A stretch of 8,348 nucleotides of DNA from an uncultured Treponema sp. (GCA_937894335.1 CALCRU010000032.1:1-8348), one strand, 5' to 3'. Shown: positions 1 to 6,537, counted from the stretch's first letter. Notes: generated by a model from the sequence alone, not told the origin. Numbers and translations are program-made.

Positions 1-4
1 ACAT

Positions 5-31
5 GCAAGAATTCGCCATGCGAATTCTTGC
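5..31. repeat. Perfect palindrome, possible plus-strand terminator hairpin
   Basis: The arms GCAAGAATTCGC and GCGAATTCTTGC are perfect complements (12 bp) around a 3-nt CAT loop. On the plus strand the stem is followed by GTTTTAG, so it could terminate a plus-strand gene lying left of the window and converging on pheS. The run of T is short, so termination is inferred and not certain. It abuts the next palindrome with no spacer. Confidence 0.6.
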
Positions 32-65
32 GTTTTAGAAATTGCAAGGATGCAATTTCTAAAAC
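32..65. terminator. 15-bp perfect palindrome overlapping the pheS stop codon
   Basis: GTTTTAGAAATTGCA (32-46) and TGCAATTTCTAAAAC (51-65) pair perfectly around a 4-nt loop. The pheS stop codon (TAG on the minus strand, 59-61) is inside the right arm, so the 3' end of the pheS message would fold into this hairpin. There is no clear U-tract after it on the minus strand. It may therefore act as an mRNA 3'-end stabiliser or a weak terminator instead of a classic intrinsic terminator. Confidence 0.5.
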
Positions 66-1630
66 CTTGCCTTGCGCAGCCTTACTCTTTCCACATCTTC
101 GCAGAAGAGTTCGCGCAGGTCGTTAAGGCCTAAGGCCATTAGAGCCATGCGGTCTATTCCGATTCCCCATGCCAAGACTGGAACATCTACGCCCATTGCC
201 TTTGTAACTTCAGGACGGAAAATGCCGCTTCCGCCAAGTTCAAACCATCCCAACTTAGGATGCTTTATATGCACTTCGATTGAAGGCTCCGTAAAGGGGA
301 AGTAGCCCGGAACATATTTAACTTCTGTTGCACCAGCAATTTCTACAGCAAACATACGCAAAAATCCCAGCAGGGTGCGAAGGTTTACATCCTCACCAAG
401 AACAATTCCTTCAGTCTGATAAAAGTCGCTAAGGTGGGTTGCATCAACCTTGTCGTAGCGGAAACATCTTGCAATGCCAAAGTACTTGCCTGGAATCTTT
501 GCCTTATGCAACTGATGTGCAGAAAGTACAGTACCCTGACTGCGCATAATAAGGCGGCGTGTAAACTCTGTGTCAAAGTTGTAGTTCCATCCGCGGCTAC
601 CTGTGTTACCTCCGTTACGGTGAACGGCTGCAACATTGCTCAAGTAAGGCTCTTCTATGCTTTTTGCATGGGTAGGATTCTTAATGCGGTAAACATCATG
701 AATATCGCGTGCAGCATGGAACTGTGGCATAAAGAGTGCGTCTCCGTTCCAGAATTCTGTTTCTACAAGAGGACCGTCAAATTCTTCAAAGCCCAAAGAG
801 CAAAGTTTGTCCTTTACGCTTTCGAGGAACTGAACATATGGATTAGTGCGACCGGGAATAATGCGTGCAGGAGGAATTGTAATGTTGTATCCCCTGAAGG
901 TTCCCTTTTTCCAGTCACCAGAAGCAAGCATACTCGGTGTAAGTTCACCAATTTCGTTACCAGTAATGCCGGCCTTTTTAAGACCTTCAACAACCTCGTT
1001 AAATGCGGAGGTAAGTTTGTAAGCAACAGTCTCGCGCTCAATGATTCGGAAGGGACTTTCTGAGGCACCGCGTTTCTTTGCTAAACCAGAAATTACATCA
1101 GCTTCTTCCTTGGTAAGTGAAGCTGCATCAATCTGACTATTTTCTGCTTCAAGAGCTTTCTGTATAAGATTTTTTGCAACTTTAATGCGAGCAGGAACTG
1201 CGGCACCAGTATACTCAGCTTTTTTTTCTGCATTCATCTTAAGAACGCCTTCCTTGCTAAGGCTTCCAAATGCAGATCCTACATCTTTATTTTCTATTCC
1301 TAATGCCGAAGCAATTTCGGGAAGAAGACGGGCACCGTTATCCTTAAGGTAAGAAATAATGCGCTCTTCTGCAAATCCGTTCTTTGCCACAAGGCGACCA
1401 TATTCCGTAAGTTCATAATAAGTGTGGGGAGTTCTGGAAATTTCTGTAAGTAGTTGCTTGCCTGTAAGCCAGCTAAATGCCTGGTTTGCGTGACCTTCTT
1501 TATAACCAAGTTCTTTTTGAAGTCGTTCAGAAGTAAGCTCGTCTTTGAGCCCGTATTTTAAAAGCACCTTTGTTTCGAGGGGGTGCAGGTTTTTAATAAG
1601 CGTTTTAATATCAGTCAATTTGGAATCCAA
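59..1630 (-). CDS. pheS: Phenylalanine--tRNA ligase alpha subunit, archaeal/eukaryotic type
   Basis: This is the catalytic alpha subunit of the (alpha-beta)2 cytoplasmic enzyme that charges tRNA-Phe with phenylalanine using ATP. At 523 aa it is far longer than usual bacterial PheS (about 330-350 aa) and matches the archaeal/eukaryotic form. Residues about 10-140 form winged-helix-like nucleic-acid-binding repeats beginning at NLHPLETKVLL. The class II catalytic core spans about 230-523. Motif 1 lies around 263-300 (NPYVQF to FWNGDALF), motif 2 around 386-408 (ARCFRYDKVDATH to FYQTEG), the FPFTEPS substrate-pocket loop at 444-450, and motif 3 at 487-494 (AWGIGIDR). No ATG lies upstream in frame. 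The longest start is TTG at 1628-1630, with AGG immediately before it, and a second TTG follows four codons later at 1616-1618, so the exact start is unsure. The beta subunit pheT is not in this window. The gene sits last in the minus-strand cluster behind a hairpin. Confidence 0.96.
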   Translation of the reverse strand: MDSKLTDIKTLIKNLHPLETKVLLKYGLKDELTSERLQKELGYKEGHANQAFSWLTGKQLLTEISRTPHTYYELTEYGRLVAKNGFAEERIISYLKDNGARLLPEIASALGIENKDVGSAFGSLSKEGVLKMNAEKKAEYTGAAVPARIKVAKNLIQKALEAENSQIDAASLTKEEADVISGLAKKRGASESPFRIIERETVAYKLTSAFNEVVEGLKKAGITGNEIGELTPSMLASGDWKKGTFRGYNITIPPARIIPGRTNPYVQFLESVKDKLCSLGFEEFDGPLVETEFWNGDALFMPQFHAARDIHDVYRIKNPTHAKSIEEPYLSNVAAVHRNGGNTGSRGWNYNFDTEFTRRLIMRSQGTVLSAHQLHKAKIPGKYFGIARCFRYDKVDATHLSDFYQTEGIVLGEDVNLRTLLGFLRMFAVEIAGATEVKYVPGYFPFTEPSIEVHIKHPKLGWFELGGSGIFRPEVTKAMGVDVPVLAWGIGIDRMALMALGLNDLRELFCEDVERVRLRKARF

Positions 1631-1633
1631 CCT

Positions 1634-1670
1634 AAAACAGACTAAACGCCGACATTGCGCCAGCGTTCAG
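1634..1670 (-). promoter_or_regulatory. Hairpin plus U-rich run just upstream of pheS
   Basis: In the minus-strand transcript CTGAACGCTG pairs with CGGCGTTTAG (10 bp including two G-U pairs) around a 9-nt loop, plus-strand positions 1642-1670. TCTGTTTT follows, ending 3 nt before the TTG start of pheS. This has the form of a weak intrinsic terminator or attenuator between the exported-protein genes and pheS. No Phe-rich leader peptide and no T-box-like element were seen, so any regulatory signal is unknown. Confidence 0.4.
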
Positions 1671-1693
1671 ACTGCTTTACTTAAAGTAAGTTT

Positions 1694-2107
1694 TTAACGA
1701 ACAAATGTTACATGAGAGCAGTATTCAGCCATGCGAATTCCGCGCTCATCCTTGTAGTAGCGCACACGGTCCTTGCTTGAGTAAGTGTAGCGTGTGTACT
1801 TGTTTTCTACGGCAAAGTCTTCGTATACAGCAATAGCGGTGTTCATTGCTTCGCCACGGTCAAAACTTGCAGCCATGGTTGTGTAGTAGAGGCGAACGAC
1901 ACCTGTTACCGGAGTCCATTCAATCTCCATCTTAACTGTTGAAGCGGAAGGATGCTGATCTGCATATTTGTCTTCAACTTCGATTGTTTGGGTAGATGTG
2001 TCTACATAGCTGTTAAGACTTTCAACATCGTCACCAGTAACCGTCTGTGCGCTTACCGCAGCCAATGCAATAAAAGCAACCACTGCAAATGCAAATATTT
2101 TTTTCAT
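1694..2107 (-). CDS. Small exported protein of unknown function
   Basis: This 137-aa protein is not recognised as a member of any named family. It has a clear Sec signal peptide: MKK, then a hydrophobic run (IFAFAVVAFIALAAV), with likely cleavage at AVSA|QTV near residue 20. There is no lipobox cysteine. The mature part (about 117 aa) is rich in Tyr, Thr and charged residues, has a single Cys near the C-terminus (EYCSHV), and has alternating polar/hydrophobic stretches that suggest beta structure. Location is inferred to be periplasmic or outer-envelope. The start is well supported: AAAGGAGG (2116-2123) lies 8 nt before the ATG. It is 23 nt downstream of the larger exported-protein gene, so the two are probably co-transcribed and may work together. 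Confidence 0.82.
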   Translation of the reverse strand: MKKIFAFAVVAFIALAAVSAQTVTGDDVESLNSYVDTSTQTIEVEDKYADQHPSASTVKMEIEWTPVTGVVRLYYTTMAASFDRGEAMNTAIAVYEDFAVENKYTRYTYSSKDRVRYYKDERGIRMAEYCSHVTFVR

Positions 2108-2115
2108 AGGAAATT

Positions 2116-2123
2116 CCTCCTTT
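2116..2123 (-). promoter_or_regulatory. Strong Shine-Dalgarno AAAGGAGG
   Basis: This near-perfect match to the anti-SD sits 8 nt before the ATG of the 137-aa exported protein. It is the strongest ribosome-binding site in the minus-strand cluster and suggests the small protein is made at a higher level than its operon partners. Confidence 0.8.
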
Positions 2124-2130
2124 GATAAAA

Positions 2131-2895
2131 TCAGTACTGTGTGTACTCTACCATTTTATCAGTTTGCATAAAAAAATCAAGGTCAACAGTATATCGACCG
2201 TCTTTAATATAAATACGCGGATCGCCAACAAGTAACAGTTTTCCCATAATTTCTTTGGGTTTGTTCTTTATCTTGCGTCTCCAGTACTCGTGGATTGCAT
2301 TGCGGGCCGCCTGAGCAACAGCCTGCCTTATTCCCTCCATGCCAGCATACACAGGACCCTGCCCCGTACCGTGCACCTTAGGATTCGTAATGGAAAACCA
2401 CCGTTCATAGCTTATCTGCTGGGTTTCGGTTCTGCTACAATAGGCCCAAGAATAAAGTTTTCCGTCAACAGGCTCTGGGCTATGGTAAGTTATAGGATTT
2501 ATGCCCTCGTCAAAGTCCCGGACAGGAATAAGTTCAAAGAATTCGCTTACTCCGCGAAGATTGTCCTTTGGAGTGTAGTCAAAAGTCCATCCGTTTATCA
2601 TGCCGTTAAGCAGGAAGGGGGCAATTTGTTTGGTACGAGCAACAGCAGTGTCAAACAGGTCTAGCTTGGTAAGGGAAGAACCGTCTTTTTGCTCTTTTGA
2701 AGTACCGTCGGCAAGGGGGTCTTCGCTAAGGCTTTCGTAGCCGTTTTCATCGCCAAAAAGCCCCGGAAAAGCGTCAAGTTCAGCCCATACAGCAATTCGC
2801 AGTTGGTCATGCTGAGAAGGAACCTGAGAAAAACAGAAACTCATGCAAAAAAGCACAAGTAAAACCCTACTCAGACGGAATTTTACTTTCGCCAT
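2131..2895 (-). CDS. Exported protein of unknown function (254 aa)
   Basis: The family is not recognised. The N-terminus MAKVKFRLSRVLLVLFCMSFCFSQ is a typical basic-plus-hydrophobic signal peptide, with likely cleavage after FCFS. The cysteines in it do not fit a convincing lipobox, so a soluble periplasmic protein is more likely than a lipoprotein. The mature chain has aromatic-rich segments (NGWTFDYTPKDN, YSWAYCSRTETQ), a probable helix (IRQAVAQAARNAIHEYW), and a C-terminal part (LLLVGDPRIYIKDGRYTVDLDF) that looks like beta strands. The open frame begins at a GTG at 2905-2907, four codons earlier. I chose the ATG at 2893-2895 because GGAG lies 6 nt before it and the signal peptide reads naturally from there. 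With this start it overlaps the 3' end of the rhomboid gene by 13 nt, indicating translational coupling. Confidence 0.82.
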   Translation of the reverse strand: MAKVKFRLSRVLLVLFCMSFCFSQVPSQHDQLRIAVWAELDAFPGLFGDENGYESLSEDPLADGTSKEQKDGSSLTKLDLFDTAVARTKQIAPFLLNGMINGWTFDYTPKDNLRGVSEFFELIPVRDFDEGINPITYHSPEPVDGKLYSWAYCSRTETQQISYERWFSITNPKVHGTGQGPVYAGMEGIRQAVAQAARNAIHEYWRRKIKNKPKEIMGKLLLVGDPRIYIKDGRYTVDLDFFMQTDKMVEYTQY

Positions 2896-3518
2896 GCATT
2901 TCTCCACACCGTAATGGGATTAAGCCCCATACGCACAAGAAGATAAAGCCACGCCAAAGCAAACCCAAACAAATGGGCGTAGTGGGCTACATTTGAGACA
3001 GTAAAAAACTGACTACCTATTTCTATAACCGTATAGATGATGATAAGTAACGGAGCCGGAACAGGAATTATTCCCCATATTGAAATAATACTTCTTGGAA
3101 AAAGAACCGCATACACCAAAAGGACAGAATAAATGGCACCGCTTGCCCCAATCAGAATTGAATAATAGGAACCAGTTACCCAGTAAAGCAAAAGGGAAAG
3201 AAGCCCTCCTACGATTCCGCAAAAAAAATACAAAAGGCAGAACTCTGGCGAACCAAGGGTACGCTCTACCGCAGTGCCAAAAAACAGAAGGCCCAGCATG
3301 TTCAGAAGAATGTGAGTAAGGCTTCCGTGGGTAAACATGTATGTTACAGGCTCAAACCAAAATCCGTGGCCCACAGTGCCGGCAACGCTAAGCCCCAAGT
3401 AGGAAGACAGTTGAGGATAGAATTTTGTAGCAATGTAGACCAAGACATTAAGCAGAATGATTGCAGGGACAGCGTAAAAGTATTTGTATTTAAGGGGAGT
3501 GCGAAGAGGATTTTTCAT
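2883..3518 (-). CDS. Rhomboid family intramembrane serine protease
   Basis: This 211-aa multi-pass inner-membrane protein of the rhomboid (GlpG-like, S54) family cleaves transmembrane segments of other proteins. The signature elements are present: THGSLTHILLNMLG (His69 and Asn73, oxyanion-side residues in loop 1/TM2), GASGAIY with catalytic Ser126, and HYAHLFGF with catalytic His182. About six hydrophobic segments are visible (about 16-33, 56-82, 91-114, 121-140, 147-172 and 178-196), consistent with the minimal six-TM bacterial form with no extra cytoplasmic domain. The ATG follows the TAG of the diguanylate cyclase gene by one base (TAG-C-ATG) and has no good RBS of its own, so it is probably made by translational coupling. 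Its substrate is unknown; the exported proteins encoded next to it are candidates only by position. Confidence 0.92.
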   Translation of the reverse strand: MKNPLRTPLKYKYFYAVPAIILLNVLVYIATKFYPQLSSYLGLSVAGTVGHGFWFEPVTYMFTHGSLTHILLNMLGLLFFGTAVERTLGSPEFCLLYFFCGIVGGLLSLLLYWVTGSYYSILIGASGAIYSVLLVYAVLFPRSIISIWGIIPVPAPLLIIIYTVIEIGSQFFTVSNVAHYAHLFGFALAWLYLLVRMGLNPITVWRNAWRK

Positions 3519-3519
3519 G

Positions 3520-4674
3520 CTAGACTTTTATGGAAAGAAGATTTCCTATTTCTGACAGTTTTTCGGGGTCGGTATATGTTATGCGGTTTCTTCCCTGCCG
3601 CTTAGAAATGTAAAGCGCCTTATCCGCCTGGTCAACCAAATCTTTAGCGGAACGAACGGGATTTGTCTCGTTGTTGAATGTGGTCACACCGCCCGAAATA
3701 GTAACCTTCATGTGCCGCTCATCGTAGAAAAAGTCAAAATTTTCTATACGGCAGCGGATTCTTTCTGCAACTGCAATTGCGTCCTTACTGTTTGTATTGC
3801 TCAGCATGACGGTAAATTCTTCTCCGCCATAACGGGCAGCCATGTCTACACCACGGATGCTTGTCTTAATAAGTCGTGCAACAGTCTGCAGAACATAATC
3901 TCCGCAGGCGTGACCATATGTGTCGTTAAACTTCTTAAAAAAGTCTATGTCAAACATAATGACCGAAAGAGGCTTTTCTGCAGAAGCGGCCTCGTCTATG
4001 CGGTCGGTAAGCATGTTAAAGAAATAGTACTTAAGCTTAAGGTGAGTCATCATGTCGGTAGAAGACTGTTCAACAAGGGAAGTACTGTTTACTGCAATGG
4101 CGGCAAGAGAAGCAATAATGTAAACTTCGTTTTTTTCGTAGTCGGAATAGTCTTCGTCTATGATGTGTTCGCCTAAAATCAGAATTCCGTTTACGCGGTT
4201 TTTAAGGTTAAGTGGCACAATAAATGTAGGATGCAAACTTTCAAGCAACTCTATATCTTCGCATTCCCCAACCTTTTCCTTTAGTTCGGCAAGGGTAAGC
4301 CCCCTAGAAACAGATTCTAGTACCCGAATTACAGGACTTGTTCCCATGATAGAATAGTCCTTTGTAGGGTCAGGCTCTATTCCACTGTAGTTAAGGCCCA
4401 TGCTGTAGACCATGCTGTCCAACGCCTCAAGAACAAAAATTCCCGCACCAAGAATGCGCATCTGTGCCATGACAATGTAAAGGATTGATTCTACCAGCGT
4501 GGAAAATTCAAGGGTTGTACATAGGGAACGGCAAATTTCAAGCTGCTGCTGAAGGTCGTACACCTTCTTTTCGTACTGAGCAATTTCTTCGTCATATTTG
4601 TTGGCAGAAACAAAAGCTCCCGTTTCCTTAACCTGAGACTCTGTCTTCTGACCTCGTTTGCCTGCCTTTCCCAT
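3520..4674 (-). CDS. Diguanylate cyclase, GAF-like sensor plus GGDEF domain
   Basis: The 384-aa protein is predicted to make cyclic di-GMP from two GTP. A short basic N-terminus is followed by a probable coiled coil (about 27-50, YDEEIAQYEKKVYDLQQQLE), a GAF-like sensor region (about 52-200) and a C-terminal GGDEF domain (about 205-368). Active-site features are intact: metal-binding FDID at 241-244, KKFND (Asn250), GHACGD (Asp259) and RYGGEEF (GGEEF at 283-287). An RxxD inhibitory site, RGVD (274-277), lies five residues before GGEEF, so product inhibition is expected. No transmembrane segment or signal peptide is seen, so it should be cytosolic and respond to an internal ligand or partner. 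Its ATG is 17 nt after the stop of the upstream 530-aa protein, with GGGAAG about 10 nt before it. The GAF assignment is from overall pattern and is less certain than the GGDEF. Confidence 0.94.
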   Translation of the reverse strand: MGKAGKRGQKTESQVKETGAFVSANKYDEEIAQYEKKVYDLQQQLEICRSLCTTLEFSTLVESILYIVMAQMRILGAGIFVLEALDSMVYSMGLNYSGIEPDPTKDYSIMGTSPVIRVLESVSRGLTLAELKEKVGECEDIELLESLHPTFIVPLNLKNRVNGILILGEHIIDEDYSDYEKNEVYIIASLAAIAVNSTSLVEQSSTDMMTHLKLKYYFFNMLTDRIDEAASAEKPLSVIMFDIDFFKKFNDTYGHACGDYVLQTVARLIKTSIRGVDMAARYGGEEFTVMLSNTNSKDAIAVAERIRCRIENFDFFYDERHMKVTISGGVTTFNNETNPVRSAKDLVDQADKALYISKRQGRNRITYTDPEKLSEIGNLLSIKV

Positions 4675-4691
4675 TCTGCTGATTCTTCCCT

Positions 4692-6284
4692 TTACGCCTT
4701 TGTAACATTTCCTATTATAACATAATTCTTCATTAATTCAAGGAAAATTTTCCATGTGGGATACTGAACCTCAAGCTGTTCGGAAGTGTCGTGGTTGCGT
4801 GAAGAAACCATAAGCACTTTAAGATTGCTAATTGCGTCTGGCGTAGGCTTTTTGTAGTCTAGAAGAACCTCGCCAATATAGCCGTACAGCCTGTGCACAT
4901 TGTTTACTTCCATCTGAAGGATTTCCTTTGCACGCTGATTAATTTTGTCAACATTTTCCTTAAGTCGGGTGGCAAAAGCGGTATCCTTGTGGCTGTCGCG
5001 TATGAGGCTGGTAAGATTTGCTTCGTCAAATTCGTTGTTACGAGCAAAAGACTGTTCAAACTTTGCAATCCGTTCAAGAGTTTCGTTACAGGTATACACT
5101 GCAGAAGAAAAATCAGACTTGTAGGAGGGGTTGTTAAAAAATCCTTCGATTACAATGTCGTTAAGAAGAGCCTTTACCTGCTCAGTATAAAACATCTTCA
5201 TGAATGTCTTAAGGATTTGAAGGGGCAGAACCCATGCAAAAGACACCTGCGTACTCTGCTTGAGCATGTTGTTAAGCTCGTTGTTGTATCCCTGAAGTAT
5301 TTCAAGCTGAGTTTCGCCAAAAATCTGATGCAGTTCCATAGAAATGGTTTCGTCCTGAATTTCTGTCTTAAGTCGGCTTTCGTCTACGCTAAAACGCATC
5401 TCAAGATATTCACCGTAAGTGTGGGTAAAGTGCTTGTCGTACACTGCCTTTTTAGGCTTAAATTCTGGGTCTTTTTTTGCAAGCCTAATGAGTCCCACAA
5501 GAACTTCTGGGTCAAGAATGCGTTTTATAACGCTCTGGATTTTCTTAAGACTTTCCATAAGAGAGGCTTCTCTGTCCTGAGGAAGAGTTCCTCCAGAGGC
5601 AATGCGAGCAAGGGCAAGAATGGCGTTACCTACCGAAACAGAAATATCCATGTCTGCAACAATGTAATAAAGGTCGCATAAACTGCTGTCCAGCAAATCT
5701 GGTGGAATGGCCTGAAAAGAAGGATTGTATGTAGGCACAGTGGAAAAGTTTACATCAAAAAGACGAAGTACCGTAACATATCCGTAATGGCAGATGTCGT
5801 TAAGCTGCTGTAGCCTGTTAAGCACATTGTTTATGGAAATAAAACTTTTGTTGGAAAGTTCCTTTGTTACCGCTTGAAGCTTGTGGTGCTCGCTTTCAAA
5901 GTACCTGTTTAAGGATTTTGCCTCCCTCGCTCCCTCTTTGCGCTTTTCGTAAGAAAGGCTGTCTAGAAGTTCCGTAGCCTCTTTGGAAAAGCCCGTAAGA
6001 AGAAGCTGCTCCTGAAAACGGTTGTTTCGGGACATGTCATCGGAATAAAGCGTTGTGGAAAGAAGTTCCTCTATGGGCTTGGAATATATGTACAGGATTC
6101 TAATAGCTTCGGCAAGATTTTCGTGAACTAAGTCGCCCTTATATACAACAGGTCTAAAACTGTGGAGGTCGGATTCTATTTTGCGGAGTGCTTGGCGTTT
6201 TTTCACCTCCGGAGAAGAGGACTGAAATAAGTTCTGAAAAAACTCCACTATTGCCTGAAAAAAAGACATATAATATCTTAGCAT
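4692..6284 (-). CDS. Large helical cytoplasmic protein, possibly spirochaete DUF5312 family
   Basis: This 530-aa first gene of the minus-strand cluster has no signal peptide and no convincing transmembrane segment. The N-terminus (MSFFQAIVEFFQNLFQ) is amphipathic and aromatic, followed by a basic stretch (SPEVKKRQALRKIESDL). The rest is almost entirely alpha-helical in composition, rich in Leu, Lys, Glu, Asn, with few Gly or Pro. The pattern resembles the uncharacterised DUF5312 proteins of treponemes; this is recall and was not searched. No catalytic motif is visible. Two starts are possible: ATG at 6282-6284 (used here) and ATG at 6267-6269, which begins MSFFQ and may be the true one; neither has a good RBS. 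Position immediately before the diguanylate cyclase suggests, without proving, a role in the same signalling or envelope process. Confidence 0.85.
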   Translation of the reverse strand: MLRYYMSFFQAIVEFFQNLFQSSSPEVKKRQALRKIESDLHSFRPVVYKGDLVHENLAEAIRILYIYSKPIEELLSTTLYSDDMSRNNRFQEQLLLTGFSKEATELLDSLSYEKRKEGAREAKSLNRYFESEHHKLQAVTKELSNKSFISINNVLNRLQQLNDICHYGYVTVLRLFDVNFSTVPTYNPSFQAIPPDLLDSSLCDLYYIVADMDISVSVGNAILALARIASGGTLPQDREASLMESLKKIQSVIKRILDPEVLVGLIRLAKKDPEFKPKKAVYDKHFTHTYGEYLEMRFSVDESRLKTEIQDETISMELHQIFGETQLEILQGYNNELNNMLKQSTQVSFAWVLPLQILKTFMKMFYTEQVKALLNDIVIEGFFNNPSYKSDFSSAVYTCNETLERIAKFEQSFARNNEFDEANLTSLIRDSHKDTAFATRLKENVDKINQRAKEILQMEVNNVHRLYGYIGEVLLDYKKPTPDAISNLKVLMVSSRNHDTSEQLEVQYPTWKIFLELMKNYVIIGNVTKA

Positions 6285-6427
6285 TTTGCATAAAAATACA
6301 CAAGTGCAGGCGTGTGCCAGCCGACAGGGACTTTAGGTAAAAAATGCCTGTGTATGCTATCAGAAAATGAGTCGGTCAAATTTACGGTTGCGCGTATACT
6401 AAACAGTGATGGGAAAGTGGCAAGGGA
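6285..6427. other. Divergent intergenic region between the operon and the msp-like gene
   Basis: No gene is supported here. It should contain the promoters for both directions. For the minus strand, TTGTGT (6298-6303) and TAAGAT (6275-6280) are separated by 17 nt, a weak promoter-like pair. If real, transcription would begin near 6268, at the second ATG of the 530-aa gene, giving an almost leaderless message. The plus-strand candidate is listed separately. Very short reading frames (for example from the ATG at 6344) show no sign of being genes. Confidence 0.5.
6373..6400 (+). promoter_or_regulatory. Candidate promoter for the msp-like gene
   Basis: TATACT (6395-6400) is a good -10 match (5 of 6). 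The best -35 at 16 nt spacing is CGGTCA (6373-6378), only 3 of 6. Transcription would start near 6407, about 21 nt before the ATG at 6428 and about 118 nt before the ATG at 6525. That spacing fits 6428 as the ancestral translation start. Confidence 0.35.
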
Positions 6428-6463
6428 ATGAAGGCGTTTCTTTTAAGCGTGTCCTTAGCGTAA
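6428..6463 (+). pseudogene. Possible detached signal-peptide start of the msp-like gene
   Basis: ATG at 6428 opens an 11-codon frame, MKAFLLSVSLA, ended by TAA at 6461-6463. It has the form of the first half of a Sec signal peptide (basic n-region, hydrophobic core). The msp-like frame that begins at 6525 with MVAGAAFA|DPE has the form of the second half, including the AFA cleavage site. Joining codon 11 directly to 6525 gives a normal 19-residue signal peptide. The 64 nt between them (6461-6524) contain stops and shift the frame. The RBS before 6428 is poor: AAGGG lies only 1 nt away and GGGAAAG about 10 nt away. An 11-residue match could be chance. Confidence 0.4.
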
Positions 6464-6510
6464 TGAATGCCTAGAAAGTATTCCGCAAACAAAACACTCT
6501 ACATGCAAAC

Positions 6511-6515
6511 AGGAG
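6511..6515 (+). promoter_or_regulatory. Shine-Dalgarno AGGAG before the ATG at 6525
   Basis: AGGAG ends 9 nt before the ATG at 6525, a good spacing. It is the evidence that translation could begin directly at MVAGAAFA even though the product would then lack an export signal. The start codon itself sits in the hairpin at 6517-6537. Confidence 0.5.
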
Positions 6516-6516
6516 T

Positions 6517-6537
6517 CGCCAGCAATGGTTGCTGGCG
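6517..6537 (+). repeat. 9-bp perfect inverted repeat around the msp-like start codon
   Basis: CGCCAGCAA (6517-6525) and TTGCTGGCG (6529-6537) pair perfectly around a TGG loop. The A of the ATG is the last base of the left arm and T and G lie in the loop, so an RNA hairpin would hide the start codon. The left arm is also the point where similarity to a normal signal-peptide coding sequence stops. Confidence 0.65.

Noticed and set aside
32..46. GTTTTAGA resembling the start of a type II CRISPR repeat
   Set aside because: It is one arm of a simple palindrome at the pheS stop codon, occurs once and has no array or Cas9 gene nearby.
434..1063. 209-aa plus-strand open frame antisense to pheS
   Set aside because: It mirrors a well-conserved pheS, is unusually rich in Cys and Val, and has no recognisable domain.
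1674..1693. Palindrome TTACTTAAAGTAA with following T-run on the plus strand as a terminator
   Set aside because: The stem is short and AT-only with no room for a loop, and no plus-strand gene ends there.
2896..2907. GTG start at 2907 for the 254-aa exported protein
   Set aside because: The GTG overlaps the GGAG that best serves as RBS for the ATG at 2895, and the signal peptide is more natural from that ATG.
4893..5681. 262-aa plus-strand open frame antisense to the 530-aa gene
   Set aside because: Composition (Lys, Phe, Val, Cys rich) is what the reverse complement of this helical protein would give, with no RBS or domain seen.
6305..6319. Sigma-54-like promoter on the minus strand (TGGCACACGCCTGCA)
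   Set aside because: The GG and GC elements are separated by 9 nt instead of the strict 10, and the TTGC element is incomplete.
6344..6402. Two tiny plus-strand frames (from ATG 6344 and ATG 6367) overlapping at ATGA
   Set aside because: They are only 8 and 11 codons long, have no signal or motif, and lie at or before the candidate promoter of the porin gene.
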